From Victivallis sp. Marseille-Q1083 (lineage in GTDB: Bacteria > Verrucomicrobiota > Lentisphaeria > Victivallales > Victivallaceae), in assembly GCF_903645315.1 (NCBI RefSeq), contig NZ_CAHJXL010000001.1, positions 3,112,083 through 3,176,082 of the forward strand: DNA of 64,000 nucleotides, read 5' to 3'. This document shows positions 25,146-32,516 of the stretch, one piece after another (position 1 is the first letter of the stretch; every line of letters begins with the position of its first letter). A model generated the notes under the pieces. The model was not told the origin of the DNA. It was given only the letters and a program-made list of their open reading frames with translations, and did no database searches. The position numbers and the translations under genes are program-made.

Positions 25146-26603
25146 ATGCCACGTTTACCACTAATCATCAATGGACTGCGTCTCAAGACTCTCGAAGAAC
25201 TGCGTGAAAACTTCAACCTTACGGAACTGCTTGAGCGTTTCCGTGGAGGACAATTAAGGAGATGCCTTTACAGTTGGGATTTAAAGGCGGAACAAAGACA
25301 GGTAGAGACTCTGTCTCCAGATTTGCCGGAACAGGAACTTCTGGAAACACTGTGTCATATCTTCGGCATCGAAGGTAATACCAAAGAACAGGCGTTAGCC
25401 CGTTTTACAGCGGAGAAAGTCCGTAAAGAACAGGAACAGATATTAGAGGCTCAACGTATACAAGAGCAGAAAAGACAGGAGGAAGAACGTCTTCGAGAAG
25501 AGGAAGAGCGGAAACAGCAGGAAATTGAAGAGCAGAAACGCTTGGAGCAACAGAGACAATTTGAGCTGACGAAACCATTAAAACTAGAAGAGATTGAATT
25601 TACTTGGTGTGAACAGTATGGACTTCCAATCACCAGCTGTATCTGTACTTCTAACCGTCTTCTTTTTATTGCTGAAGATGAGGATGAAGATGGACGCAAA
25701 CAAAATATCTTGTATGTCAGTGAGGATGGTCTCCAATTAAAAGAATGGGGACCTGTACCGATCAATGATTGCTTTTGCCTCAATGATAAATTCATCATTA
25801 TTGAAGACGGCGATAATGATGGGGGGGCTTATTATTCTAACGATCTTATCCACTGGAATAAGATTGATGTTGCTTGTCCTAAGGTAAAAAAGATAATTTG
25901 GACAGGAAACAGTTATATTCTTTTTGGATATCAATATTTCACAACCGGGTGTTCTCGAAAGTGGAGACCTCTCGGATATGCTCTCTGTCCCAAACCTGTT
26001 ATATTCACTTCAGAGAAGTTGGAGGGGCCTTGGCATAAAGAAACTTTTTCGAAGGAGAGTGTCGGGTATGGAGAAAGTTTCGGGTATGGAGAATGTGTAG
26101 AAGATTTTACTTGGTTTGATAATAAATTTATTTTTACGGGTTTGATACCCCGTATATTTGAAAAAATGGAATCTGAATATTTTGTTTACAGTGGCCGAAA
26201 ACTAACCAAATTAAATAGGTATTCACTGGGAATAAAATTGGGCTCCGGAGGCTTAAAGGTTGGAATGGGAAAATGTTTTTATTCCTATGGTTATGGTGAG
26301 GGTGACACGCGTAACACTTTTATGACTAAGGACGGTATTCACTGGATACCTCAAGGATATCATTTCGACACAAGTGAATATCGTAATTTTTTTGATACAA
26401 AACGTTTCATTGTTGCTTACTTTGATTACTATGGAAATAGTTGGCATGGATGGCATATCTCTCTGGATGGAATAAGGTGGAAGGCGCTAAACCCTCCTGA
26501 AGGTTATGATGGGGACGGTAGTAAGATAATGGCCTATTGGAATGATATACTTTTTATCAAGAATCGTGAAGGGAAAGTGGCAGCGGGGATACGAAAACAT
26601 TAG
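25146..26603 (+). CDS. BNR-repeat protein, paralogue without DnaJ module
   Basis: 485 residues from ATG 25146, behind CCGGAGACAACAAAC and aligned with the previous protein's start; an upstream ATG at 25119 overlaps the preceding stop but is less likely. The N-terminal module (MPRLPLIINGLRLKTLEELR, GGQLRRCL) and a longer Glu/Arg/Gln-rich coiled coil (about residues 85-145) match the paralogue. The Asp-box region follows (YVSEDGLQL, YYSNDLIHWNK, FMTKDGIHWIP, ISLDGIRWKAL). The DnaJ part is missing, so the pair may form a hetero-oligomer in which only one subunit carries the chaperone module. Confidence 0.8.
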   Translation: MPRLPLIINGLRLKTLEELRENFNLTELLERFRGGQLRRCLYSWDLKAEQRQVETLSPDLPEQELLETLCHIFGIEGNTKEQALARFTAEKVRKEQEQILEAQRIQEQKRQEEERLREEEERKQQEIEEQKRLEQQRQFELTKPLKLEEIEFTWCEQYGLPITSCICTSNRLLFIAEDEDEDGRKQNILYVSEDGLQLKEWGPVPINDCFCLNDKFIIIEDGDNDGGAYYSNDLIHWNKIDVACPKVKKIIWTGNSYILFGYQYFTTGCSRKWRPLGYALCPKPVIFTSEKLEGPWHKETFSKESVGYGESFGYGECVEDFTWFDNKFIFTGLIPRIFEKMESEYFVYSGRKLTKLNRYSLGIKLGSGGLKVGMGKCFYSYGYGEGDTRNTFMTKDGIHWIPQGYHFDTSEYRNFFDTKRFIVAYFDYYGNSWHGWHISLDGIRWKALNPPEGYDGDGSKIMAYWNDILFIKNREGKVAAGIRKH

Positions 26604-26620
26604 AGCAATTAAGTACGTTG

Positions 26621-26700
26621 AGTGCGAGATGCGTCATTTGAAACACATCTCGTACTATAGGCACCCCGGAGACTTGTTTACCGTTGCAGAGTAAACGGGG
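26621..26700 (+). terminator. Two consecutive intergenic hairpins
   Basis: AGTGCGAGATG (26621-26631) pairs with CATCTCGTACT (26646-26656), allowing one G-U pair. Then CCCC and GTTTAC (26664-26681) pair with GTAAACGGGG (26691-26700), leaving an internal bulge. There is no clear T-tract, so they could be RNA-processing or partial-termination signals between the propeller gene and the winged-helix gene. Confidence 0.4.
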
Positions 26701-26763
26701 CTTATTCGAGCCGGATACCAACAACCGGAAAGCAACACAACTTTTAACAGCAAAGGTTCAGAT

Positions 26764-27063
26764 ATGAACAAATCCATTGAAAACAGTTCTTCATGTAAAA
26801 TAGATCAAATTGCCCGTAAGTATCTTAAAGATAGCGACAATGATACTATCCGACAGGCATTGGAAGTCGTGATGACAGATCGCAATGTCAGTGTCAGCCA
26901 CTTGCAGAGACAACTGAGAGTCGGCTACAACCGTGCGGTAGAAGTTATTGAGGTTCTGGAGGAGCGGGGGATCATCGGACCGGGTGACGACGCAAACCAA
27001 CGGAAAATTTTGATTCTGGATGAGCTCAATACCAAAGCATCCAGTGAAACAAATATGAATTGA
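26764..27063 (+). CDS. Orphan FtsK-gamma-like winged-helix protein
   Basis: 99 residues. The stretch after residue 25 (IRQALEVVMTDRNVSVSHLQ, then RQLRVGYNRAVEVIEVLEER and GIIGPGDDANQRKILI) matches the gamma domain of FtsK/SpoIIIE translocases, a winged helix that reads polar chromosomal motifs (KOPS in Escherichia coli). No translocase motor is attached and none is nearby, so the domain probably acts as a free DNA-binding protein, perhaps the cassette regulator or a link to DNA for the AAA+ ATPase that follows. Confidence 0.85.
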   Translation: MNKSIENSSSCKIDQIARKYLKDSDNDTIRQALEVVMTDRNVSVSHLQRQLRVGYNRAVEVIEVLEERGIIGPGDDANQRKILILDELNTKASSETNMN

Positions 27064-27142
27064 TAGCCAGAAAGAACTGTAACAAGAATACGAGTGTTCT
27101 ACTCATATCGTTTTATTTAAGAGCCAAACATTGGAGATGCCG

Positions 27143-28657
27143 ATGAAAGAAAAGATGTCCGACAGTCTGCTCCGCTACATTGACGCGGGCAGACCGTTGA
27201 TCTATATCAACCACTTCGACTTTGAAACCGTGGATCGGATGCTTGCGGAAGCCTTCCCGAAAGCCACGATTGCGGAATACTGCGATGCGGACGGCTGGGT
27301 TGATTTCAAGACCAAGCAGCCGCACGGCTCCACGCCTTACACCCTCCCGGAGTTCCTGATGCTGTTCAACAACGACCAGCTCTATCAGGATCGCAAGGAA
27401 TATCTCGTGGTGCTCAAGGAGATTCACGACTCCATCGGAGACAAGCAGGTCTATTCGCTTCTGCAATCCATTGCCCGCAGGAAGTTCATGCGCGGAGACT
27501 CCAAAGGCTACAACGTCACGGTTCTGATCGTGGACAGCAAACTGGTGATCCCTCCGGAGCTGGAGAAGCTGATCACGATGGTGGAACTGCGTCCGCCGCA
27601 GGAAGAGGAGATACGGGAGCTTCTGAACGGTATCGCTTCGGAGAATCTGCTGACCATCGACGACGACTCCATGACCGAACTGGTGATGGCCTTCAGCGGC
27701 CTCTCCGTCTTTGAGATCAAACAGATCGCCAACCTTGCACTCGCCACGGATGGGGAGATCAGCAGACACAGCAAGAAGCTGATCCTGTCCGAGAAGAAAC
27801 AGGCAATTCAGAAGTCGGGACTTCTGGAACTGATCGAACCCGGAGATCTGGAAATCGGCGGTTTGGAGAACCTGAAGGAGTATCTGCAAAACAACAAGGC
27901 AGTCTTCAACAATCCCGGCATCGCCGCTTCGCACGGGATCGACATGCCCGCCGGAGTCATGATCGTCGGTATGCCCGGATGCGGAAAGAGCCTGACCGCC
28001 AAGTGCATCTCCAAGGAGTTCGGAGTGCCTCTGCTGCGTCTGGACATCGGCCGATTGATGGGAAAGTATGTCGGCGAAAGTGAAGAGAACCTCCGCAAAG
28101 CCATCCGGGTTGCGGAAGCCACGACCCCCTGCATCCTCTGGATCGACGAGATTGAGAAGGCCTTTGCCGGACTCGGCTCCGGAGGAGAGGTAACGACCCG
28201 TCTGTTCGGTCAGTTCCTCACGTGGATGCAGGAGAAGAAGAGCGCGATCTATGTGGTTGCGACAGCGAATGACATCTCCAATCTTCCCCCGGAGTTCCTG
28301 CGTCGCGGACGGTTCGACGAAATCTTTCAGGTGCGTTTCCCCAACATCAAGGAACGGGAGGCGATCTTCAAAATCCAGTTGGAGAAACGGAACGGGAAAC
28401 GGCTTCCGGATGGAGTCGATCCCCATGCTCTTGCCGCGATGCTGAAGGATCAGGACAACTATTCCGGAGCGGACATCGAGAGCATCGTCAAGGAGGCGAT
28501 GAAACGGGCGTTCGTGGACGGACAGCGCAAGGTTACGCAGCAGGACTTGCAGGAGATCATCCGAAACACGAAATCAAGCTATCAGTCGCAGAAGGAGAAG
28601 CTGGACAAGATGCTTGAGAAGTTGAACAGCCTCGGAGTCAAACCGGCAAGCCGTTGA
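27143..28657 (+). CDS. Ycf46-like AAA+ ATPase
   Basis: 504 residues from ATG 27143, with GGAG six bases upstream (TTG 27131 and ATG 27137 are alternatives). The N-terminal 220 residues form a degenerate AAA-like domain (RPLIYINHFDFETVDRMLAE, VTVLIVDSKLVIPPELEKLI) as in Ycf46 proteins. The active AAA+ module has Walker A VGMPGCGKS (about residues 275-284), Walker B CILWIDEIEKAF, sensor 1 VVATAND and arginine-finger region RRGRFDEIF. Such ATPases remodel proteins as hexamers. Its place between chaperone-like and membrane proteins suggests it powers client or complex remodelling. Confidence 0.92.
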   Translation: MKEKMSDSLLRYIDAGRPLIYINHFDFETVDRMLAEAFPKATIAEYCDADGWVDFKTKQPHGSTPYTLPEFLMLFNNDQLYQDRKEYLVVLKEIHDSIGDKQVYSLLQSIARRKFMRGDSKGYNVTVLIVDSKLVIPPELEKLITMVELRPPQEEEIRELLNGIASENLLTIDDDSMTELVMAFSGLSVFEIKQIANLALATDGEISRHSKKLILSEKKQAIQKSGLLELIEPGDLEIGGLENLKEYLQNNKAVFNNPGIAASHGIDMPAGVMIVGMPGCGKSLTAKCISKEFGVPLLRLDIGRLMGKYVGESEENLRKAIRVAEATTPCILWIDEIEKAFAGLGSGGEVTTRLFGQFLTWMQEKKSAIYVVATANDISNLPPEFLRRGRFDEIFQVRFPNIKEREAIFKIQLEKRNGKRLPDGVDPHALAAMLKDQDNYSGADIESIVKEAMKRAFVDGQRKVTQQDLQEIIRNTKSSYQSQKEKLDKMLEKLNSLGVKPASR

Positions 28658-28702
28658 GGAAGGGGAACAGCAAGGCGCATGGGACAGGACGAGGACAAGT
28701 CG

Positions 28703-29047
28703 ATGAACATTGCAGGTTGCGGATGCCTGCTGGGACTGCTTATCGGTTTCATACTGGTCGTGGCAATGGTGTTCTCCGGTTCCATGATTCGGAATCTCAA
28801 AGGGATTCTGATTCTGATTCCGCTGCTTGGCCTGTTCTGCGGAAGTGTTCCCATGCTGGTCTTGAGTCCGGACAAGGGATTGCGCGTCGGAGCAGGCTGT
28901 ATCTGTTATCCTCTGCTCATCTACATGATCCTTGCTGTGTCTTTGGATCGTGGCAGGATCGCGTGGGGATGGATTGCTTTTCTTGGCGTTCTTGTTCTCG
29001 CGGGCATCATTGCCGGTGCGGTACGCAAATATCGAAGCAGACAATGA
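28703..29047 (+). CDS. Small integral membrane protein
   Basis: 114 residues from ATG 28703 (GAGGACAAGTCG upstream); ATG 28679 would add eight residues. Four hydrophobic helices are evident (GCLLGLLIGFILVVAMVF; LKGILILIPLLGLFCG; CICYPLLIYMILAVSL; WGWIAFLGVLVLAGIIAGAV), ending in a basic KYRSRQ tail that is probably cytoplasmic. It directly follows the AAA+ ATPase (gap under 50 bases) and may anchor the system to the membrane. No family recognised. Confidence 0.7.
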   Translation: MNIAGCGCLLGLLIGFILVVAMVFSGSMIRNLKGILILIPLLGLFCGSVPMLVLSPDKGLRVGAGCICYPLLIYMILAVSLDRGRIAWGWIAFLGVLVLAGIIAGAVRKYRSRQ

Positions 29048-29119
29048 CAGAGTTGAATTGGCATGGAGTTTACAGGGAACTCATTCAAACGAAAATAGAA
29101 AACAACAGGAGCGTGTAAC

Positions 29120-29296
29120 ATGGCACAGTATCAGGCATTGGTGGAGTACAAGAGAATCGCAAAAGGGACGACTTCCGTCCACAACATGAAGGAGTTCGTT
29201 TCCGTCGGCATGAAGAACGTCCAGCTTGCCAAAGGAAAGATCAAGGCCAAGTATCCGAATGACAAGATCATGTTCGTGAACGTCACTTGGAAATAA
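29120..29296 (+). CDS. Small basic protein (58 residues)
   Basis: ATG 29120 has a good site (AACAGGAGCGTGTAAC). The product (MAQYQALVEYKRIAKGTTSV, then a Lys-rich strand-forming region ending IMFVNVTWK) is basic and likely a small beta-rich fold. It is co-directional and close to its neighbours, so it is kept as a real operon gene. No family was recognised. Confidence 0.6.
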   Translation: MAQYQALVEYKRIAKGTTSVHNMKEFVSVGMKNVQLAKGKIKAKYPNDKIMFVNVTWK

Positions 29297-29320
29297 CAGC
29301 CAGGCGGGAGCGGAAGAGTT

Positions 29321-29554
29321 ATGGCGATACAGAAAACGCCTTGGACAAGAGTCAACGTCAAGGTCTGCTGCACCTGTGAATACTGGGACGGGGAACGGGA
29401 ACTGCAATTCCTTCCGGGAGTGAGGTTGAACGCAATCCTCGCCCAGTTCAATCCACAGGGGCACTGTCAGGCAAAGATGAACTGTCTGATGTCTTACAAC
29501 AATCCCGGAGCGGCATATTGCGCGACTTACAAACGGTGGCACAAGTTGCCATGA
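29321..29554 (+). CDS. Cys-rich small protein
   Basis: 77 residues from ATG 29321 behind GGGAGCGGAAGAGTT. Five cysteines (VCCTCEYWDG, GHCQAKMNC, AAYCATYKRW) and a Trp/Gly pattern suggest a zinc-binding or redox-active mini-domain. It belongs to the cassette operon. Function unknown. Confidence 0.65.
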   Translation: MAIQKTPWTRVNVKVCCTCEYWDGERELQFLPGVRLNAILAQFNPQGHCQAKMNCLMSYNNPGAAYCATYKRWHKLP

Positions 29555-29566
29555 AGGAGTATGAAG

Positions 29567-30196
29567 ATGAGTGAAGCTGAAGAATCAAAAGCATTGCAAG
29601 TAGCAAACTGGTTGACGGAGAAAGCTGTCGGTGGGGTCGGTCCCCTTTCCAGTGCAGAAGATCTTGCATTGGAATACTTGAACGATTCAAATTATGAAGA
29701 TAACGACAAACGTGTGGATAGTTTGATCAACTGGGAAACTTCCAAAAACTTCTCTACCGGGTTTATTACAGGACTTGGAGGCTTTGCTACATTGCCTGTT
29801 GCGATCCCGGCGTCCTTGGGAGCATCTTGGGTGTTACAAGCTCGAATGGCTGCTGCCATCGCTAGAATTTACGGGCATGACCTCAATGAAGAACGAGTTA
29901 AAACCTTGATCCTTTGCGTTATCATCGGACAGGATATTAAAGAAGTCTGCAAACAGGCTGGCATAAAAATTGGTACCAAACTGACTTATGTTGCCATCAG
30001 GAAACTTCCCAGTGAAGTGTTGAAACGAATTAATCAAGCTGTCGGTTTTCGATTGATAACTAAAGCTGGTGAAAAAGGGATTATCAATCTGACCAAACTT
30101 GTTCCTGTCGTTGGCGGTGTTGTGGGTGGAACGTTCGACGCGGTTACCTGTAGAATCACAGCGAAAGCCGCGCGGGAGGCCTTTCGTCAGAAATGA
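29567..30196 (+). CDS. EcsC-family protein
   Basis: 209 residues; ATG 29567 has AAGGAG at proper distance, while ATG 29561 is too close to it. The conserved EcsC signature is present: SKNFSTGFITGLGGFATLPV, AIPASLGASWVLQARMAAAI, ARIYGHDLNEERVK, then a Gly-rich VVGGVVGGTFDAV near the C-terminus. EcsC proteins have membrane-active helices; the name comes from the Bacillus ecs operon, but most members lie in accessory stress or defence islands with unknown roles. Here it probably provides the membrane-acting part of the cassette. Confidence 0.88.
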   Translation: MSEAEESKALQVANWLTEKAVGGVGPLSSAEDLALEYLNDSNYEDNDKRVDSLINWETSKNFSTGFITGLGGFATLPVAIPASLGASWVLQARMAAAIARIYGHDLNEERVKTLILCVIIGQDIKEVCKQAGIKIGTKLTYVAIRKLPSEVLKRINQAVGFRLITKAGEKGIINLTKLVPVVGGVVGGTFDAVTCRITAKAAREAFRQK

Positions 30197-30417
30197 GTAC
30201 AGGCTTCATACAGCTTCCCGGATTCTTTCGGAAAAAGATTGAACCAGTGTATTATCGTGTATGCTGTCCGGAGTGCGGTTATACGGAGATGGTGGAGCAG
30301 GAGAAGGGATGCGGTGATTCGGAAGAGCATCGGAGAGTGACGGCATTGCCGAAGGTCTGTCCTGTATGCGGAGCCGGGGTGACACGGAAGCGTATTCCGG
30401 TCTTGCTTCGATATTGA
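30193..30417 (+). CDS. Zinc-ribbon small protein
   Basis: 74 residues whose ATG overlaps the EcsC stop (ATGA), showing translational coupling. Two CxxC pairs (CCPECGY and CPVCGAG) about 35 residues apart form a zinc ribbon, followed by a basic C-terminus (RKRIPVLLRY). No enzymatic motif is seen. A structural or adaptor role next to EcsC is likely. Confidence 0.7.
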   Translation: MSTGFIQLPGFFRKKIEPVYYRVCCPECGYTEMVEQEKGCGDSEEHRRVTALPKVCPVCGAGVTRKRIPVLLRY

Positions 30418-30452
30418 CAGATTGGATGATGAAGTTGAAATCGAGGTAAAAC

Positions 30453-30472
30453 ATCCCTGTAAACACAGGGAT
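30453..30472 (+). repeat. CCCTG/CAGGG hairpin, copy 3
   Basis: ATCCCTGT pairs with ACAGGGAT around AAAC and is followed by CATTCGAT. It lies between the zinc-ribbon gene and the ankyrin-like gene; the related copies are at 18753 and 21762. Confidence 0.5.
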
Positions 30473-30553
30473 CATTCGATTCGAGATCAGGCGAAAAGTA
30501 ACCGTGTAGGCAGAGGGGCAGGACAGGTCACTGGATGGAGGAGAGTAAACGGT

Positions 30554-30940
30554 ATGGCGACAGAAGAAGACAACGAGCCTTACAAGTGGTATTGTAGGCA
30601 TGAACCCTATCAACTACTGATAACGGCAATGCAAATTCGCAATATTCAATGGATCAGCTATCTCATCCGTTCCGGGAAAGTTGATCCGAATCTGTGGGAT
30701 GGAACTGAACCATTATTGTTCGTTTTCATTGATTCCAGTTTTTCGTTGCCACAAAAGAAAGAACTCATTCGTCTGGCTGTTGCTCATGGAGCTGATATTC
30801 ATGTCCAAGACAAAGAATGCAGGAATATACTGCAATGGACAAGATCAGGACCGTTACTGAAATTCCTGCTGACAGAGTTCAAGTTCAGCAACGAAGAAAT
30901 GTGGAAAGCCTATAATACCACCAATAAACCTTTAACCTGA
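30554..30940 (+). CDS. Ankyrin-like protein, 3' end cut by IS1380
   Basis: ATG 30554 follows GGAGGAGAGTAAACGGT. The 128 residues contain ankyrin-like units (LLITAMQIRNIQWISYLIRS, KELIRLAVAHGADIHVQDKE, RNILQWTRSGPLLKFLL). The stop TGA is supplied by the first bases of the IS1380 inverted repeat (30936 onward), so the natural C-terminus is missing. It is the last visible member of the cassette operon, and the true length is unknown. Confidence 0.7.
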   Translation: MATEEDNEPYKWYCRHEPYQLLITAMQIRNIQWISYLIRSGKVDPNLWDGTEPLLFVFIDSSFSLPQKKELIRLAVAHGADIHVQDKECRNILQWTRSGPLLKFLLTEFKFSNEEMWKAYNTTNKPLT

Positions 30941-32516
30941 ATGTTGCATGAAACTTTCGAATCGTCGAGAAATGTTCAGAAGATTCGGAAGTTTTTATTT
31001 TCAGAGTCGGATATTGTCGTTTTTTTGCAAATTGAGCATATTCCCCCTTTCCCCCGTTGTTGTTCGGCGAGCCGGGGACAGCTCTCCAAGGTTTTATTCC
31101 CAAGCGATGATTTTCGCAGCGATCAAGCGGAGGAGTTCCTGATTTGGACAAGCACTTGAAAGAGCAACATAAATTTTTCTGGTATTCCGCCGAATAATGG
31201 CACCGATTTTCACCAGGTATAAGCGAATGCTGCCGCAGGTAGCCTCGGCAAATTGAGTTCCTGTCAACAACAATGCCCGAAACCGTTCCATGAGAATATA
31301 AGCCAAACTTGAAAGCAGAAGCCGGAATTGATTTGCCGCAAAGTCATGGCAGCTCGTCCGATCAGCGAAAAGATCCAGCTGCTGTTCCTTGATCCTGTTT
31401 TCCATCTCACCTCGGGCGCAATAGACTTTTTCATAAAGATATTGTCCATCATCATCAAGATTGGTGACGATAAAACGATTATTCGGTCCGGGGGAGTTGA
31501 ATTCCGCTTTGGCAATCACCCGGCGCGGGTATTTCCAAGTTCCTGCCGCATATTCGAACTGAGTAAACAGTTTTGCTTTTTCATGTGTTTCGTTGTAAAG
31601 TGCTTCCGCTTTCACTTGAAGATCTTTTGATAATTCCAGCAAACGTGGATTTTTCGCCAATCCGACAATATATTTGACCTCATTTTTATCACACCAGTTC
31701 AGCATTTTCTGCCGACAAAAGCCACTGTCTCCCCGGAAAATAATCTTAACCTTCGGCCATTTCTGCCGAAAGCGCTTTACCAGTAGCGAGAGAATCGCCC
31801 AAGCATGCTTGGCCGCATCAATTTTTGATGGACGCAAATAAGCCACAAGCAATTGATCCCCGCAGAAAACATACAACGGCAAAAAGCAATAGTGGTCATA
31901 ATAGCCATGAAAAAAGCGATTTTCCTGCATCCCGTAAGTGAGGTCATCGGTAGCATCGAAATCAAGAATCAATTCTCGAGGCGGCGTGGAAAAACTTTCG
32001 ATAAAGAATTCGACAAACAATCGGCTCAAATCTACGCAAGCACGACGATCGATTCCATTTTCGAATCGACATAAAGTGCTTGGAGTGGCGAGTTGACGAT
32101 CACGACCGACAACAGTTTGAATCAGCGGATCAGTTCGCAATTCATGATGGTCATTGAGATCTTCATGGCCGGCAACCAAACCAAAAACTCGTTGACGAAG
32201 CATGCTCAGATAGGAATGCTCAACTTTTCCGGGCTGTCGAATATCAAAAGAATCCAGCAGGTTACCGGCGCGCCGGGTCAAACCGAGTTTGCGGTCGAAT
32301 TCTTTCACAAAAAGCAACCCGCCGTCACTGCTGATATCTCCACCGGCGAAATTGAATTCAATTTTTCTGCTTTTCGGACCTTGAAAGACCGGAATCGAAA
32401 CATTACATTTTGTCATTGGCAGACCTCGGCGTTATATTGTGATGTAAGATATTACAATATAATACGTTAGTCGAGAATCTGCCTCTTTGTTTTTGAAAAT
32501 TTACGCAATATTCAGG
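30936..32516 (-). mobile_element. IS1380-like element, complete
   Basis: A 1581-bp element bounded by CCTGAATGTTGC at 30936 and the inverse GCAATATTCAGG ending at 32516. The flanking four bases differ (TTAA left, CTAA right), unlike a simple insertion. The same 3' end, inverted, starts the window. It truncates the ankyrin-like gene on its left and supplies the stop codon of the recombinase on its right. Confidence 0.92.
31094..32416 (-). CDS. IS1380-family transposase
   Basis: 440 residues from ATG 32416 behind CCGAGGTCTGCCA. Family features include the N-terminal FNFAGGDISSDGGLLFVKEF, SYLSMLRQRVFGLVAGHEDL, then LILDFDATDDLTYG for the first Asp, VKIIFRGDSGFCRQKMLNWC for the second, and GEMENRIKEQQLDLFADRTS for the Glu region. 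No interruption is seen, so the element may be active. An inverted repeat in the promoter region (ATATTGT/ACAATAT, near 32440-32465) may limit expression. Confidence 0.95.
   Translation of the reverse strand: MTKCNVSIPVFQGPKSRKIEFNFAGGDISSDGGLLFVKEFDRKLGLTRRAGNLLDSFDIRQPGKVEHSYLSMLRQRVFGLVAGHEDLNDHHELRTDPLIQTVVGRDRQLATPSTLCRFENGIDRRACVDLSRLFVEFFIESFSTPPRELILDFDATDDLTYGMQENRFFHGYYDHYCFLPLYVFCGDQLLVAYLRPSKIDAAKHAWAILSLLVKRFRQKWPKVKIIFRGDSGFCRQKMLNWCDKNEVKYIVGLAKNPRLLELSKDLQVKAEALYNETHEKAKLFTQFEYAAGTWKYPRRVIAKAEFNSPGPNNRFIVTNLDDDGQYLYEKVYCARGEMENRIKEQQLDLFADRTSCHDFAANQFRLLLSSLAYILMERFRALLLTGTQFAEATCGSIRLYLVKIGAIIRRNTRKIYVALSSACPNQELLRLIAAKIIAWE

Noticed and set aside
27113-28426. 437-codon minus-strand frame opposite the Ycf46-like ATPase
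   Set aside because: Antisense shadow; the plus-strand frame has complete AAA+ motifs.
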